Shown one piece after another: positions 21,302-29,832 of a stretch of 64,000 nt of DNA (position 1 is the stretch's first letter; the number at the start of each line of letters is the position of its first letter). The translations under genes and the position numbers were made by a program. Source of the stretch: Massilia soli (GTDB taxonomy: Bacteria; Pseudomonadota; Gammaproteobacteria; Burkholderiales; Burkholderiaceae_D); assembly GCF_016809835.1 (NCBI RefSeq), contig NZ_JAFBIL020000005.1, positions 372,001-436,000 of the forward strand, given 5' to 3'. The notes below the pieces were generated by a model that did no database searches, was not told the origin of the DNA, and was given only the letters and a program-made list of their open reading frames with translations.

Positions 21302-24300
21302 GCGAACTCCACGAGCAGCGGGCCGCCGCCGCCAGAAATGTTGTCAAGCAGCTCGGCGACCTTCGCCGAGCTGGTCGATGTGGATGCGTTGGCCGCTTCG
21401 AGCTTATTGACCGCCTTAGTGAGAAGATCCACTGCTGCGGCGAGGACTTGGCTATTAGCGTTCGGGTCGCGCAAGGCTTGCATCAGCTCGCGGTTGTCAG
21501 CCGCAGGGATGACGCGCTCGCCTTCGTGTAGCATCGCTGGCATGTTGGCCGGCACGTAGTTAGTCCCGACCGCGAAGCCGCGAGGCTTCTTGTACTCATC
21601 CGACTGCATGAAGGCATCACGGGCGGCGTCAAGCGACATCCCACTTGCAAGCGCCTGAGTCCAGTACGCGATACCGCCAGCGTCGCCGGAGCGCCCCAGC
21701 AGCGACTTGTACAGGTCCTGCGCCTTGGCTTCCGGCGAGTTCTTGATTGCCGCGACAATCTCGGAGACTGACGAGCCGGCAGCAGCACGATCCTTGAAAT
21801 ACTCAAGGCCTGCAGCGTCAGGGGCGCGGCCGAGCGCCGACTTGTAGGCGTCGTTGATGCTCTTGGTCGAGCCAGAGAACGCGTTGCCCTGCGCCGCCAG
21901 GATCGCCAGACGCACGCCTTCGATAGCCTGCTCGATGGTCAGGCCGCGAGTGTCCAGCCCTTTGAGCGCGTCAATCTGCTCCTGCTGCGCCGATACCATC
22001 GAGTCGATGCTTGCAATCTGCGCCTCATAGGCCGACTGCGCCGCCGCCTTCTGATCTTCCAGAGCCTTGAGCGTGCGTTCCTCGACCGAAAGAGCGGCGT
22101 CTGACAGCTTGCCAAGTTCGGCGAGGCTGTTCTGGGTCTGAGCTTCGGCGCGCAACTGATCCTGCAACGTGGCGAACGTGTCGCCTGAATCGCGGGACAG
22201 CACGGAGAGCGCTTCTTTCAGACTGTCGGCAGATGGCAGCACGCCGGATGCCTTGGCGATCGCGATTGCGGCTTGAATCTGCGCCTGCGCGCCATTGCGA
22301 TCAAGGCCGGTGCCGCGCTGGCTCAGGGTCGAGTTGACCGAATCCGACAGCGCGCGCCGCTTGGCTACCGCCTCAGTTTCGAGGTCGATGCTCGATTGCA
22401 GGCGCTTCATCGTTACTTCGTGCGCCTTGGTTGCGCGATCCTTCTCCGCATTGGCGATGCGCTGCATGACCGAGAACGAGTCGTCAACACTGCCCAGCAA
22501 GCCGGATGCCGCTGTCTTGACGGCCTCGATTGCACGCTCGCGAGCTTCGATGGCGGCGTCGGCCGAAGCCTTTGCTGCTGCGATAGTCGCCTCTGCTGCT
22601 ACTTCGGATGCCTTCGCCACTTCGGCAAATGCGCCTTGCAGCTTCATCAACTCGGCGTAATTCCTCGCGCCCGCTTCCGTGGTCAGGTCAAGGCCGAGCA
22701 CCAGCGCCTTGAACTCTTCGCGGGTGTCGACCATCGAGAAACCGAGATCGCCCATCGCTTTGCTGACTGCCGCGGCAACCGGGGCAAGTCGATCCGACTC
22801 CGTCAGGAAGTTTTGGGCGAAACCAGCCGCATTCTGCGTGAGTGCCTGGATGCCGCCGGACAAGTCAACCAGACGCTCGCGAGCGGTCAGCGAGTCAGCA
22901 CCGACAGCGCCGAACAGAAGCCCGATGGACGACAGCGCCGCGTCGATGGTCGCGTAGTTCGTCGCCAGGCGTTGCAGGGTCGCGCTGGCGCCCTCGCCTT
23001 CCTTGGCGAAATCGCCAAGCGTAGGCAGCAATTCGTTCGCAATCGTGTTACCGACGCCAGTGAAGAAGTCAGAGATCGCCTTCTTGTTGGCCTCCTCGTC
23101 CTTGGTGATGGCGATGCTCAGCGACTGCGTACGGTTGGCGATCGAATCAGCATTCAGGCCGAGGACTTTAGCGAAGTCGGAGGATGCGGCCTTGATGGCG
23201 TCATAGCCTGCGCCGAATTGCTTGGCGGTGGCCGCGTCGATGGCGGTCGAGTCAACACCCTTCTTGTCGCTGCGGAAAACTCCGCCCTTCTGAATAAACG
23301 CCGCGTCAGTCGTTCCAGTAAGGCCGTTCTCACCGAATGCCCCGTTGAGCGTGGTGCTTGTGACCTCCTTGGCCTTCATGCCAAAGAGGCGATTTGCCGC
23401 ACCCGCGATTAGTCCGCCGATAGCTGCGCCGATAGGCCCTGCAACAATCGCGCCGACCGCCGTCCCGGCATTCACTAGACCGTTACCCGAACCGCTGATC
23501 GCGTAGCCATTCGAGAGTGCGCGCCCGCCGTACACGCCAGCAGCAGCGCCGCCGAGATAGCTGGCAGCTACGCCAGCGCCAGTGGCGAACGAGCCGTTTG
23601 TCAGGAGCGTTGGCGATGCGCCTGATGCGTACATTGCAGCCTGAACCGTATCCGCAACAGTCGTGGCGATGCCAGTAAAGCCGGCAGAGATTGCGCCGTA
23701 CGCAGCCTGAGCGGACGAGACGATGCCAGAGATTCCACTAGCCCCGCCGCCTCCGCCGCCTATCAAATCAGCGGCATTCGCCACGCTCGCGCCTCCAGTC
23801 ACGCCAATCAGGCTCGCGACCAGGTTCATTACAAACGGCTTGGCGAACATCTTGTAAATCTGATCGGCGACCGAAGTCTTGAATGTGGTGGCGAGGGACT
23901 TGGTGAAGGACCTCCAGCCGTCTTTGCCGTTGTTGAGCATGTCGGCAAAGCCGGTGCGGAAAACGTCTTCGTACTTGTCAACCGTCTTTTCCCACTCGTC
24001 GGTCATGGCCTTATTGGCCTTCTTCGTCGCCTCTTGCGTATCGACCGAGGAGAGTGCCGCAGCGCTGCGCCGCTTCGCGTCAATCAGCTTTTCGAGTCGC
24101 TCCCGAGTTTCGATCTCCTTTTCGGTGACCGCGATGGACACTTGCTGAGAGAGTTGCTCTTCCAGGCGTGCGAGTTCTAGCGCCTCAATAGCGCCCTTAG
24201 TCATGCCGTAGGTGCGCGCGAGTTCCTCGTTCTTGTCGGCCTCGTTTTCGGCTGCGGTAACGGTGCGCGCAGAAGCGTCGGCGCGCTCCTGAGCCAACTT

Positions 24301-26139
24301 GAATGCTTCGCCCTCAAATTTCAACCGAAGCTTGCGCGCTGAGATGATCGACTCGTTGACCGCGAGCGTATCCAAGTCGGCGAGATATTCCGCCTTGTGG
24401 GCAGCGGTCAACTTCAGCTTGCCGCTACTCAGTTGTTCGTCGAGCGCGACGCGCAGCTTTTGCGACTCGGTAAGCGCACCTTGGCCCGATGCTTCGCTGG
24501 CGGTTGCAGCGATACGTTCCTTGATCGAGGAGGTCAGTGTCGCGTAGGCGCTCGCCTCCTTGTTAATGGCGGCATCGATCTTCTTGTCGACATACTTCTC
24601 GCGAATGGCCGCGATGCGCTTTTCGATTTCTTCTTGAGACTTGCCGGCGATAGCGCCCACATTGCGCGCAGCGGCAACCTCAAGCTCCATCTTTTTCGTT
24701 TTGGAGAGATATTTGTCACCCTCCTTGCTCCACTCTAGCCCTGCCTCCCATTGCTTATTCGTGGCAGAGGCGGCGGCGGCAGCCTCAGTTTCCAGTTTGA
24801 TCTGCCCTTTAAGGCTCGCCTCAATCTTGAGGTTTGCCGCGAGTTGCGCCCGAACCTCCGCGTTGCCACCGAATGACGCATCAAATGGTTTCGATGCTGA
24901 CTTTTGCGCCTTATCGATCTGCTTTTGAACTGCCGCCAACTGCTCCGTCAGGGTGTCTTTGCGCCCGATGTTGAGCATCTTGTCCCAAGTCCCGGAAGCG
25001 ATCTCGCCCAAGCCTTTCCACGCAGTCTCCAATGCGCCGAGATTATCCTTCACACCTTTGGTGCGAGTCTCCATTGCGGATGCAAATGCGGCCTGTGCGG
25101 CTGATGCCGCCTCGTCGGCGCGCCCCTGAGCCTCAAGCGCCTTCACTTGTTCATAGACGGCGGGCGTCAGGAAGCGATAGGTTTCGTTCAGCCTCTCAAG
25201 TGCGGCAACTGGATTTTTCCCGAGGTCGGCAAATGCTTTTGCGGTGTCGCCAACGGCAATCCCAAGCACACGCTGAGAATCGGCGGCGACTTTACTGAAG
25301 CGCTCAATGTTGCTGGCCGAAACGCGACCAGTGTCAGCAATAGCGGCGACTGCGGCAGCGGCCTGCCCCTGCGTTCCAGCGGCAGTGCTGATGCGTGCCG
25401 ACATATCCGCAAGCTGGCCGGCGGTCACGCCAGCGGCATTGCCGGTGATGATGAGGGCGCGGTTGTAGGCGTCGGCCTCTTTACTACCTTGGTTGTATGC
25501 GATCGCCAGGGCACCAGCAGCGGCGGCGGCGATTGTCAGCGGATTGATCAGGCCGACGACATATCCGCCGAGCGCCCGAGCGGCATTGCCAGCGCCGCCG
25601 AACATATCCTTCAGCTGTCCGCCCTGTTGCAGAAAGACTGTCAGGGGCGCTTGACCGCCTTGGATGGACGTGACGATGTCAGTGAACTGCGCAGGCACGC
25701 CACGGAGTGCGGCAGCCGTAGCCTTTGCACTCATCCCGACGTTGTTGAGTACCGGACTTGCCGCGCCAAGGGCGACATTCGCCGCTTTTTGCGTGGCTTC
25801 CATCGCGCGCAGTTGCGCCAGGTACGGCTCAAGCACCTTCGGATCAGCACCACGCTGACGAGCGCGAAACTCTTGATATTCTGCGTTGGCCTTGCTGCCC
25901 GCTTTAAGGGCAGCAATTTCTCGCTCAATGGCGTTGACCGCGCTTCGCGTTGCCGCATCGACCTTGCGCGCAGCAGCCTCCGCGCCGGCCCCGGTCTTGT
26001 CGAAGCCGTCGTTCTTCCCAAGATTCTCAAGGTTTCGACCGGTCTTGGCCGATGCCTCGTCGATCTTGCGCAGCCCTACCTCGGCCTGGCTGCCATCAAC
26101 CACGACCTTGATAGTTGCGCTATTGGTGATTTCCGACAT
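21298..26139 (-). CDS. Tail tape-measure protein with DUF4214 repeats
   Basis: 1613 residues from MSEITNSATIKVVVDGSQ. The N-terminal region has the family segment VPAQFTDIVTSIQGGQAPLT, long coiled coils follow, and a membrane-like hydrophobic/glycine-rich segment lies around 770-960. The C-terminal part (about 1420-1520) has two DUF4214-type repeats (SALGRAPDAAGLEYF, SLLGRSGDAGGIAYW), more usual in extracellular adhesins. The protein sets tail length (roughly 0.15 nm per residue, so about 240 nm) and acts in DNA entry. An in-frame start 12 bases earlier is possible. Confidence 0.9.
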   Translation of the reverse strand: MSEITNSATIKVVVDGSQAEVGLRKIDEASAKTGRNLENLGKNDGFDKTGAGAEAAARKVDAATRSAVNAIEREIAALKAGSKANAEYQEFRARQRGADPKVLEPYLAQLRAMEATQKAANVALGAASPVLNNVGMSAKATAAALRGVPAQFTDIVTSIQGGQAPLTVFLQQGGQLKDMFGGAGNAARALGGYVVGLINPLTIAAAAAGALAIAYNQGSKEADAYNRALIITGNAAGVTAGQLADMSARISTAAGTQGQAAAAVAAIADTGRVSASNIERFSKVAADSQRVLGIAVGDTAKAFADLGKNPVAALERLNETYRFLTPAVYEQVKALEAQGRADEAASAAQAAFASAMETRTKGVKDNLGALETAWKGLGEIASGTWDKMLNIGRKDTLTEQLAAVQKQIDKAQKSASKPFDASFGGNAEVRAQLAANLKIEASLKGQIKLETEAAAAASATNKQWEAGLEWSKEGDKYLSKTKKMELEVAAARNVGAIAGKSQEEIEKRIAAIREKYVDKKIDAAINKEASAYATLTSSIKERIAATASEASGQGALTESQKLRVALDEQLSSGKLKLTAAHKAEYLADLDTLAVNESIISARKLRLKFEGEAFKLAQERADASARTVTAAENEADKNEELARTYGMTKGAIEALELARLEEQLSQQVSIAVTEKEIETRERLEKLIDAKRRSAAALSSVDTQEATKKANKAMTDEWEKTVDKYEDVFRTGFADMLNNGKDGWRSFTKSLATTFKTSVADQIYKMFAKPFVMNLVASLIGVTGGASVANAADLIGGGGGGASGISGIVSSAQAAYGAISAGFTGIATTVADTVQAAMYASGASPTLLTNGSFATGAGVAASYLGGAAAGVYGGRALSNGYAISGSGNGLVNAGTAVGAIVAGPIGAAIGGLIAGAANRLFGMKAKEVTSTTLNGAFGENGLTGTTDAAFIQKGGVFRSDKKGVDSTAIDAATAKQFGAGYDAIKAASSDFAKVLGLNADSIANRTQSLSIAITKDEEANKKAISDFFTGVGNTIANELLPTLGDFAKEGEGASATLQRLATNYATIDAALSSIGLLFGAVGADSLTARERLVDLSGGIQALTQNAAGFAQNFLTESDRLAPVAAAVSKAMGDLGFSMVDTREEFKALVLGLDLTTEAGARNYAELMKLQGAFAEVAKASEVAAEATIAAAKASADAAIEARERAIEAVKTAASGLLGSVDDSFSVMQRIANAEKDRATKAHEVTMKRLQSSIDLETEAVAKRRALSDSVNSTLSQRGTGLDRNGAQAQIQAAIAIAKASGVLPSADSLKEALSVLSRDSGDTFATLQDQLRAEAQTQNSLAELGKLSDAALSVEERTLKALEDQKAAAQSAYEAQIASIDSMVSAQQEQIDALKGLDTRGLTIEQAIEGVRLAILAAQGNAFSGSTKSINDAYKSALGRAPDAAGLEYFKDRAAAGSSVSEIVAAIKNSPEAKAQDLYKSLLGRSGDAGGIAYWTQALASGMSLDAARDAFMQSDEYKKPRGFAVGTNYVPANMPAMLHEGERVIPAADNRELMQALRDPNANSQVLAAAVDLLTKAVNKLEAANASTSTSSAKVAELLDNISGGGGPLLVEFA

Positions 26140-26150
26140 TGGCAAGCCCA

Positions 26151-26191
26151 AAGAAAAAGCCCGCCGGAGCGAGCTTGAGTGTGTATCCGGC
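26151..26191 (-). terminator. Possible terminator before the tape-measure gene
   Basis: Minus strand GCCGGA (26191-26186) pairs with TCCGGC (26168-26163) over a 17-base loop, followed by GGGCTTTTTCTTT. The long loop makes it weak. Confidence 0.4.
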
Positions 26192-26193
26192 GA

Positions 26194-26481
26194 TTACTCA
26201 GCCGGTCGTGGGCGCATGGCTGTAAGTGCCGCGCCTTCCATCAGTTCGATATCTGCTTCGAGTTGGTCGTACTCATCCGAGTCGAGCTTCATGCGGTCCA
26301 TCTTGTGGAGCACTACGCCGAAGTCGAGGCCGATCGGACCACCCGGCCCGCACAGCCAGCGGCGGCGAACTCGACAGAACAGGTCGTATGCCCGGTAGTT
26401 GTCCGGGTAGGGATAGACGGGATCGCTTGCGTAGTCCTCTGCACTGAACCCCTCCGCGATTTCCGGAGCGGGTTCGTACAT
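26194..26481 (-). CDS. Tail assembly chaperone, GT-type extension (DUF1799)
   Basis: 95 residues if started at its own ATG. Contains PDNYRAYDLFCRVRRRW and GPIGLDFGVVLHKMD, the DUF1799 core. In long-tailed phages the second tail chaperone is made by -1 frameshifting at the end of the first. The frame here is open upstream of the ATG (LIALAQAM) back to a slippery heptamer at 26502-26508, so the main product may be a fusion with the preceding 114-residue protein. Independent initiation cannot be excluded, but no strong ribosome site is visible. Confidence 0.8.
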   Translation of the reverse strand: MYEPAPEIAEGFSAEDYASDPVYPYPDNYRAYDLFCRVRRRWLCGPGGPIGLDFGVVLHKMDRMKLDSDEYDQLEADIELMEGAALTAMRPRPAE

Positions 26482-26498
26482 GGCTTGCGCAAGCGCGA

Positions 26499-26843
26499 TT
26501 AGTTTTTTGTGCGTGGCCCCGTGCCGGTCAGTTCGGCGATGTAGGTTTGGATTGCCGCCTCAGCCGATGCCATGTACTTCTGCAGCATCTTCTCGACGTT
26601 CGCGCGGTCGAATGGCTCGTCCAGATCCCAACCGCTGGCGATGTCCATGATCACGTCGATCTTTTGCGGGGCCGGAACGTCATCCGAGCCGGACAGGCTG
26701 TCGAGGAATTCTTTGAACTCGTCGCGCTCGCGGTATTTGTAGGTGAACTCGATACCGGCCTCTTTGCCGCCAGGAATCATGAAGATTGCCGTCTGCTTGA
26801 AGGTCGGCGACGGGGTCAGGCTTGGTTTGACTGGCTTTGCCAT
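26499..26843 (-). CDS. Tail assembly chaperone, G-type
   Basis: 114 residues: KPSLTPSPTFKQTAIFMIPG, then GIEFTYKYRERDEFKEFLD and a helical C-terminus ending GTGPRTKN. It fits the family of siphophage tail assembly chaperones that bind the tape measure before tube polymerisation. It lies between the tube gene and DUF1799 and ends in the slippery heptamer, so it should be made both alone and as the N-terminal part of a G-GT fusion. Confidence 0.82.
   Translation of the reverse strand: MAKPVKPSLTPSPTFKQTAIFMIPGGKEAGIEFTYKYRERDEFKEFLDSLSGSDDVPAPQKIDVIMDIASGWDLDEPFDRANVEKMLQKYMASAEAAIQTYIAELTGTGPRTKN
26502..26508 (-). promoter_or_regulatory. -1 ribosomal frameshift site A AAA AAC
   Basis: On the minus strand the first chaperone gene ends ACA AAA AAC TAA. 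The heptamer A AAA AAC is in the zero frame and fits X XXY YYZ exactly. A -1 slip continues as CTA ATC GCG CTT into the DUF1799 frame without a stop. Position (last two sense codons) and the pairing of genes are those of lambda G/GT. Confidence 0.82.
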
Positions 26844-26862
26844 TTTTTGCTCTCGTAGAAAT

Positions 26863-26913
26863 AAAAAGACCCTTGGGGATCAGGCCAAGGGCGGAAAGAC
26901 CCGCCGAGGCGGG
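26863..26913 (-). terminator. Double hairpin terminator after the tail-tube gene
   Basis: Minus strand: a GC-rich hairpin (26900-26913) is followed by CCCTTGG/CCAAGGG (26885-26891 with 26870-26876) and GTCTTTTTAT. It separates the abundant tube protein gene from the low-abundance chaperone and tape-measure genes. Confidence 0.75.
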
Positions 26914-26930
26914 CCGAGGGAACTTGTTGG

Positions 26931-27578
26931 TTACGCGGCGTAGCGGGTGCTGCGGTTGTTGCCCGAGAACTCCACGCGGACGCGGTTAATCTGGCCGTCC
27001 TGGTAGACAACTTCCTCGTTCAGCGCGACCGTGCAAGGCAGCAGCGTGAAGCTGCCGGACTTGGTGACGGTCTTGAGGATGGTGTCGCTCTGGACGTCGG
27101 TCAGCGTCTTCAGGGCGGTGTAGCCCGGTGAGCCGATCGAGTCAGCATCCAGTTCCAGCGAGCGGTTGACAGCAGCGAAGCCGTCGTTGATCGAGAACGT
27201 CACGTCGGACTCGACGTACTTGTATTCAACCTTTTTCGACTCGCCGCCCGATGCGCTCGGGTTCATCACAGTGGTCAACTGGACGAAGGTCGATGCTTTA
27301 CGCACCGAGCCGACGCCGCCGCCAGATGGGAAGAAGTTGGTATTGCTGGTGTCAGCGCCTTCCAGCACGAACGAGTCGGCCAGCGAGGTTTTGACGCGGT
27401 ACGCGCGCTTTTGCAGGCGACCCCAGCTGGAGGTCATCTCGACGATATCTCCGTTGCTGAAGCCGTGAGCGGTCGACGAAACGACTGCTTCGACTGCGTT
27501 AGAAATCGCGGTAACAGTCTTCGCGGCGGCGAAAGCGGTTGCTACGAAGAAGGTTGAGCCAGTCGGCACTTGCGCCAT
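26931..27578 (-). CDS. Major tail tube protein
   Basis: 215 residues from ATG 27578, with AAAGGA nine bases upstream. The sequence is beta-rich and contains AVEAVVSSTAHGFSNGDIVE (a common loop in tube proteins) and KKVEYKYVESDVTFSINDGF, and ends NRVRVEFSGNNRSTRYAA. It is flanked on both sides by terminators, as is common for major structural genes, and lies between the tail-completion and chaperone genes. Confidence 0.83.
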   Translation of the reverse strand: MAQVPTGSTFFVATAFAAAKTVTAISNAVEAVVSSTAHGFSNGDIVEMTSSWGRLQKRAYRVKTSLADSFVLEGADTSNTNFFPSGGGVGSVRKASTFVQLTTVMNPSASGGESKKVEYKYVESDVTFSINDGFAAVNRSLELDADSIGSPGYTALKTLTDVQSDTILKTVTKSGSFTLLPCTVALNEEVVYQDGQINRVRVEFSGNNRSTRYAA

Positions 27579-27597
27579 GATGAATCCTTTCAATGGA

Positions 27598-27625
27598 CGA
27601 AAAAAAAGACCGCTTAACGGTCTTT
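27598..27625 (-). terminator. Intrinsic terminator before the tube gene
   Basis: Minus strand AAAGACCG-TTAAG-CGGTCTTT followed by TTTTTCGTCC. Located between the DUF3168 gene and the tube gene. Confidence 0.78.
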
Positions 27626-27659
27626 GTGGTGAATGCCCATGAAGGGCCGGGATTTGTTG

Positions 27660-28007
27660 CTAATTCCAGAAACTAAAGTCCTGCATCGTGCCGTGCGCGT
27701 CTACCGTCTCGTCGTAAGTGGCGGCGCGTCCAGTCAGGACCTCGGCTTGCAAATTGGGGGATGTGCGCAGTGCGATCTCGACCTGCTTTCCGAGCGTAGT
27801 CGCCTCAAGGTGTGCGCTCGCCCATACGTTGATCTGCACGCGCGTGTTTTCACGATCGGGGACCTCGCCGGTCGTGTAGTTGATCGGCTGACCGCCAACT
27901 GCTTGATAGGTGATGAAGGGCTTCACAGTGTCCGCCTTTGCCACGTTCGCGAATACGCGCCCGGCAACCAAGTCGGTCAGCGCGTTGAGCAAGTGGAGTT
28001 CCATCAT
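27660..28007 (-). CDS. Tail completion/terminator protein (DUF3168)
   Basis: 115 residues: MELHLLNALTDLVAGRVFAN, then KPFITYQAVGGQP and ENTRVQINVWASAHLEATTL. This is the DUF3168 pattern of lambda gpU-type proteins that cap the tail tube and join it to the head. The ATG overlaps the stop of the HK97 gp10-like gene. Confidence 0.83.
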   Translation of the reverse strand: MMELHLLNALTDLVAGRVFANVAKADTVKPFITYQAVGGQPINYTTGEVPDRENTRVQINVWASAHLEATTLGKQVEIALRTSPNLQAEVLTGRAATYDETVDAHGTMQDFSFWN

Positions 28008-28519
28008 TTCGAGCCGCCCATCTTTTCGTTGATCTTCTGTGCGAGCTTGTCGCGCATGACCTCGATAGCGTCGGCCTTGCGCGCCTCGTAGGCTGGGCGC
28101 ATGAATGGGTAAGCCGGGACTGTCGCGGAGCCGTACTCAAGCTCTGCGGCGCGGCGGTGAGCCTTCCAGGTGCTGCCCTTGCCTGACTTCGGCTTGCGCG
28201 GCACGAATTTATGACCTTGCTCGACGAATCGCCAGTAGAAGGCATCGCCGTCAGCGCCAAACTTGCCACTGCGTACGGTGACGAGATAGGCTTGCTTCTT
28301 GTCGCCGTCCGATTCCTCAGTCAGGCGCTTGGCGATGATGTTGTTATAGATCGTGCCAGTCTTCTTATTGCGCAGCGCATTTACCTTTGCCTGCTCGCGG
28401 AAGACTTCGGCGCCAGCGAAACCGGTGGCGCGTAGCGTTGGTTCGTCGATGGCCGCTCCGATGTCGTTAGTTACCTGCCGGATCGCCGCAGTCAGTGCGC
28501 TCGAATCAAAACTGATCAC
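28004..28519 (-). CDS. HK97 gp10-like tail completion protein
   Basis: 171 residues from a GTG that overlaps the upstream stop (GTGA), with GAGG upstream. It contains AEVFREQAKVNALRNKKTGTIY and FYWRFVEQGHKFVPRKP, the gp10-family core, and AYPFMRPAYEARK. It joins the neck to the tail in the family. A longer version from 28534 lacks a better ribosome site. Confidence 0.85.
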   Translation of the reverse strand: MISFDSSALTAAIRQVTNDIGAAIDEPTLRATGFAGAEVFREQAKVNALRNKKTGTIYNNIIAKRLTEESDGDKKQAYLVTVRSGKFGADGDAFYWRFVEQGHKFVPRKPKSGKGSTWKAHRRAAELEYGSATVPAYPFMRPAYEARKADAIEVMRDKLAQKINEKMGGSK

Positions 28520-28824
28520 CTCACCACCTCGCAAGCCAGATCAACGTGATACATCGTCTGCTCATCGGGCATTACGGCATTTACCTGAAAGATGACATCA
28601 CCATGCCGAATGCGCCAGGATGCCTGCACGTCCGTCCGATAGCGCAGCCGGATCGAGGCTTTGACGATGGACGTATCCGCGCCAGCCTTGATCGTCTCGA
28701 CGCCATTCAGGTAGCGGACGTTGGCCCAGAACTCGCCGACTGGCTGCCATCCTTCGACGGGCTGGCCGATTGCGTCGACTTCATCGCCGGGGCGGTCGAG
28801 CCAGACGCGCTTATTGAGATTCAT
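28516..28824 (-). CDS. Head closure protein (head-tail joining family)
   Basis: 102 residues, MNLNKRVWLDRPGDEVDAIG to HVDLACEVVR. The pattern DAIGQPVEGWQPVGEFWANV...RHGDVIFQVNAV is that of the siphophage head-tail joining/stopper family (SPP1 gp16-like). It overlaps both neighbours by 4 bases. Confidence 0.83.
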   Translation of the reverse strand: MNLNKRVWLDRPGDEVDAIGQPVEGWQPVGEFWANVRYLNGVETIKAGADTSIVKASIRLRYRTDVQASWRIRHGDVIFQVNAVMPDEQTMYHVDLACEVVR

Positions 28825-29363
28825 CGGTAGACCTTCCAGCGATCCAGGCTGCGGATCACGTATTCACTCTTCGGCAGCGTCGGCAGGAAGTGCTCGGCGA
28901 CCTTGGCGAGGATGTAGCCCTTGATCGACGCCGGAACGAATGACTCGTCGGCTCCGAAGCCGCACACCACATCCACGCTTACCGCATTGGCATGAGCCGC
29001 AGTCGCTGGCCAAGCCCTGCCGCTCGCCGGGATCAGGTAGCCTGGCTCGCTCACTTTGTCGAGGTAGTAGTCGGCGGGGTCGAGCGCTTGATCGAATCCG
29101 TTTTCGTCGAGGTATCGCACGCTCAGCACTGAGGCGGCTGGCGACATCGGCAGCTGGATCGCATCCGGGAACGCGTCCAGTGTCACGCGCCATGTCTGGC
29201 TGATGAAAGCGCGGCCGCAGATATGCTCAGCATCTTCCGTGATCGAGCGAACCACTAGCTCGATCTCGGTGTCACGCTCCGTGCCGTCAATTCGCGCGTG
29301 CGTTCGCGCATCAACGATCGCCACAGCCATATTCACAGGCGGCGTAACGAGGCGATCAGTCAT
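28821..29363 (-). CDS. Head-tail connector/adaptor (gp6-like)
   Basis: 180 residues. The N-terminal helices include THARIDGTERDTEIELVVR and AEHICGRAFISQTWRVTLD. A central beta part follows, then IKGYILAKVAEHFL at the C-terminus, matching HK97 gp6-like adaptors that form a ring under the portal. Overlap with the next gene is 4 bases. Confidence 0.83.
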   Translation of the reverse strand: MTDRLVTPPVNMAVAIVDARTHARIDGTERDTEIELVVRSITEDAEHICGRAFISQTWRVTLDAFPDAIQLPMSPAASVLSVRYLDENGFDQALDPADYYLDKVSEPGYLIPASGRAWPATAAHANAVSVDVVCGFGADESFVPASIKGYILAKVAEHFLPTLPKSEYVIRSLDRWKVYR

Positions 29364-29527
29364 CGCGCCCCCGATTGCTTAGCGGCTGGGCGCGGTGGCT
29401 GCACGCCGCTCGTTGCGACCGGCGCGCGGGCGTATGCGCCGCCAGAGCCTAGCGTTTTCAGCAATGGAACCTCGAACACCATGCCATTCGAGTCAACCGC
29501 TCGGAAAGTCTGCGGAGTCTGCTCCAT
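29360..29527 (-). CDS. Small phage protein before the connector gene
   Basis: 55 residues, MEQTPQTFRAVDSNGMVFEV to AKQSGAR, with a GGAGG site eight bases upstream and an ATGA overlap with the connector gene. The N-terminus is a short beta hairpin and the C-terminus is proline-rich and disordered. Unknown role, possibly a minor neck component. Confidence 0.6.
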   Translation of the reverse strand: MEQTPQTFRAVDSNGMVFEVPLLKTLGSGGAYARAPVATSGVQPPRPAAKQSGAR

Positions 29528-29832
29528 TAATGATCCTCCCGAACGAACCACATCGTGCGGTCGATCTCTTCGCCATTTGCACAGGTCAGGCGGATCGTGC
29601 AGAAGTTCAGCGCGTTGGGCGCCACATCGAGGCCGCCCAGCTTCACAATGACATCCGTTCCTTGGATGATTGGCGGTTCCAGCACGGTGACGCCAGCAGG
29701 AATCGCCAGCGCGGTCGCGGCGGTCGTATTCGAGTCCGTCAAATCCTTGGCGAACCCGTACTTGTACAGGCGCTTGTCGTCCGGATCTTTCAGGACAGTC
29801 CACTTGCCATTGATGAATGTCGGATCGGCCAT
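29527..29832 (-). CDS. Fibre-adaptor-like structural protein
   Basis: 101 residues with the order KDPDDKRLYKYGFAKDL, ...TVLEPPIIQGTDVIVKLGG, ...CTIRLTCANGEEIDRTMWF. This is the same layout as small phage proteins annotated as fibre-tail adaptors (KDPxxxxxYG at the start, GxxxDRT at the end). It is the last member of the unusual block that starts after the capsid gene, and may anchor the large proteins of that block to the neck or head. Confidence 0.55.
   Translation of the reverse strand: MADPTFINGKWTVLKDPDDKRLYKYGFAKDLTDSNTTAATALAIPAGVTVLEPPIIQGTDVIVKLGGLDVAPNALNFCTIRLTCANGEEIDRTMWFVREDH

Noticed and set aside
22273-26178. Long plus-strand frames opposite the tape measure
   Set aside because: Shadow frames of the Ala/Lys-rich tape-measure sequence; no ribosome sites or family features.
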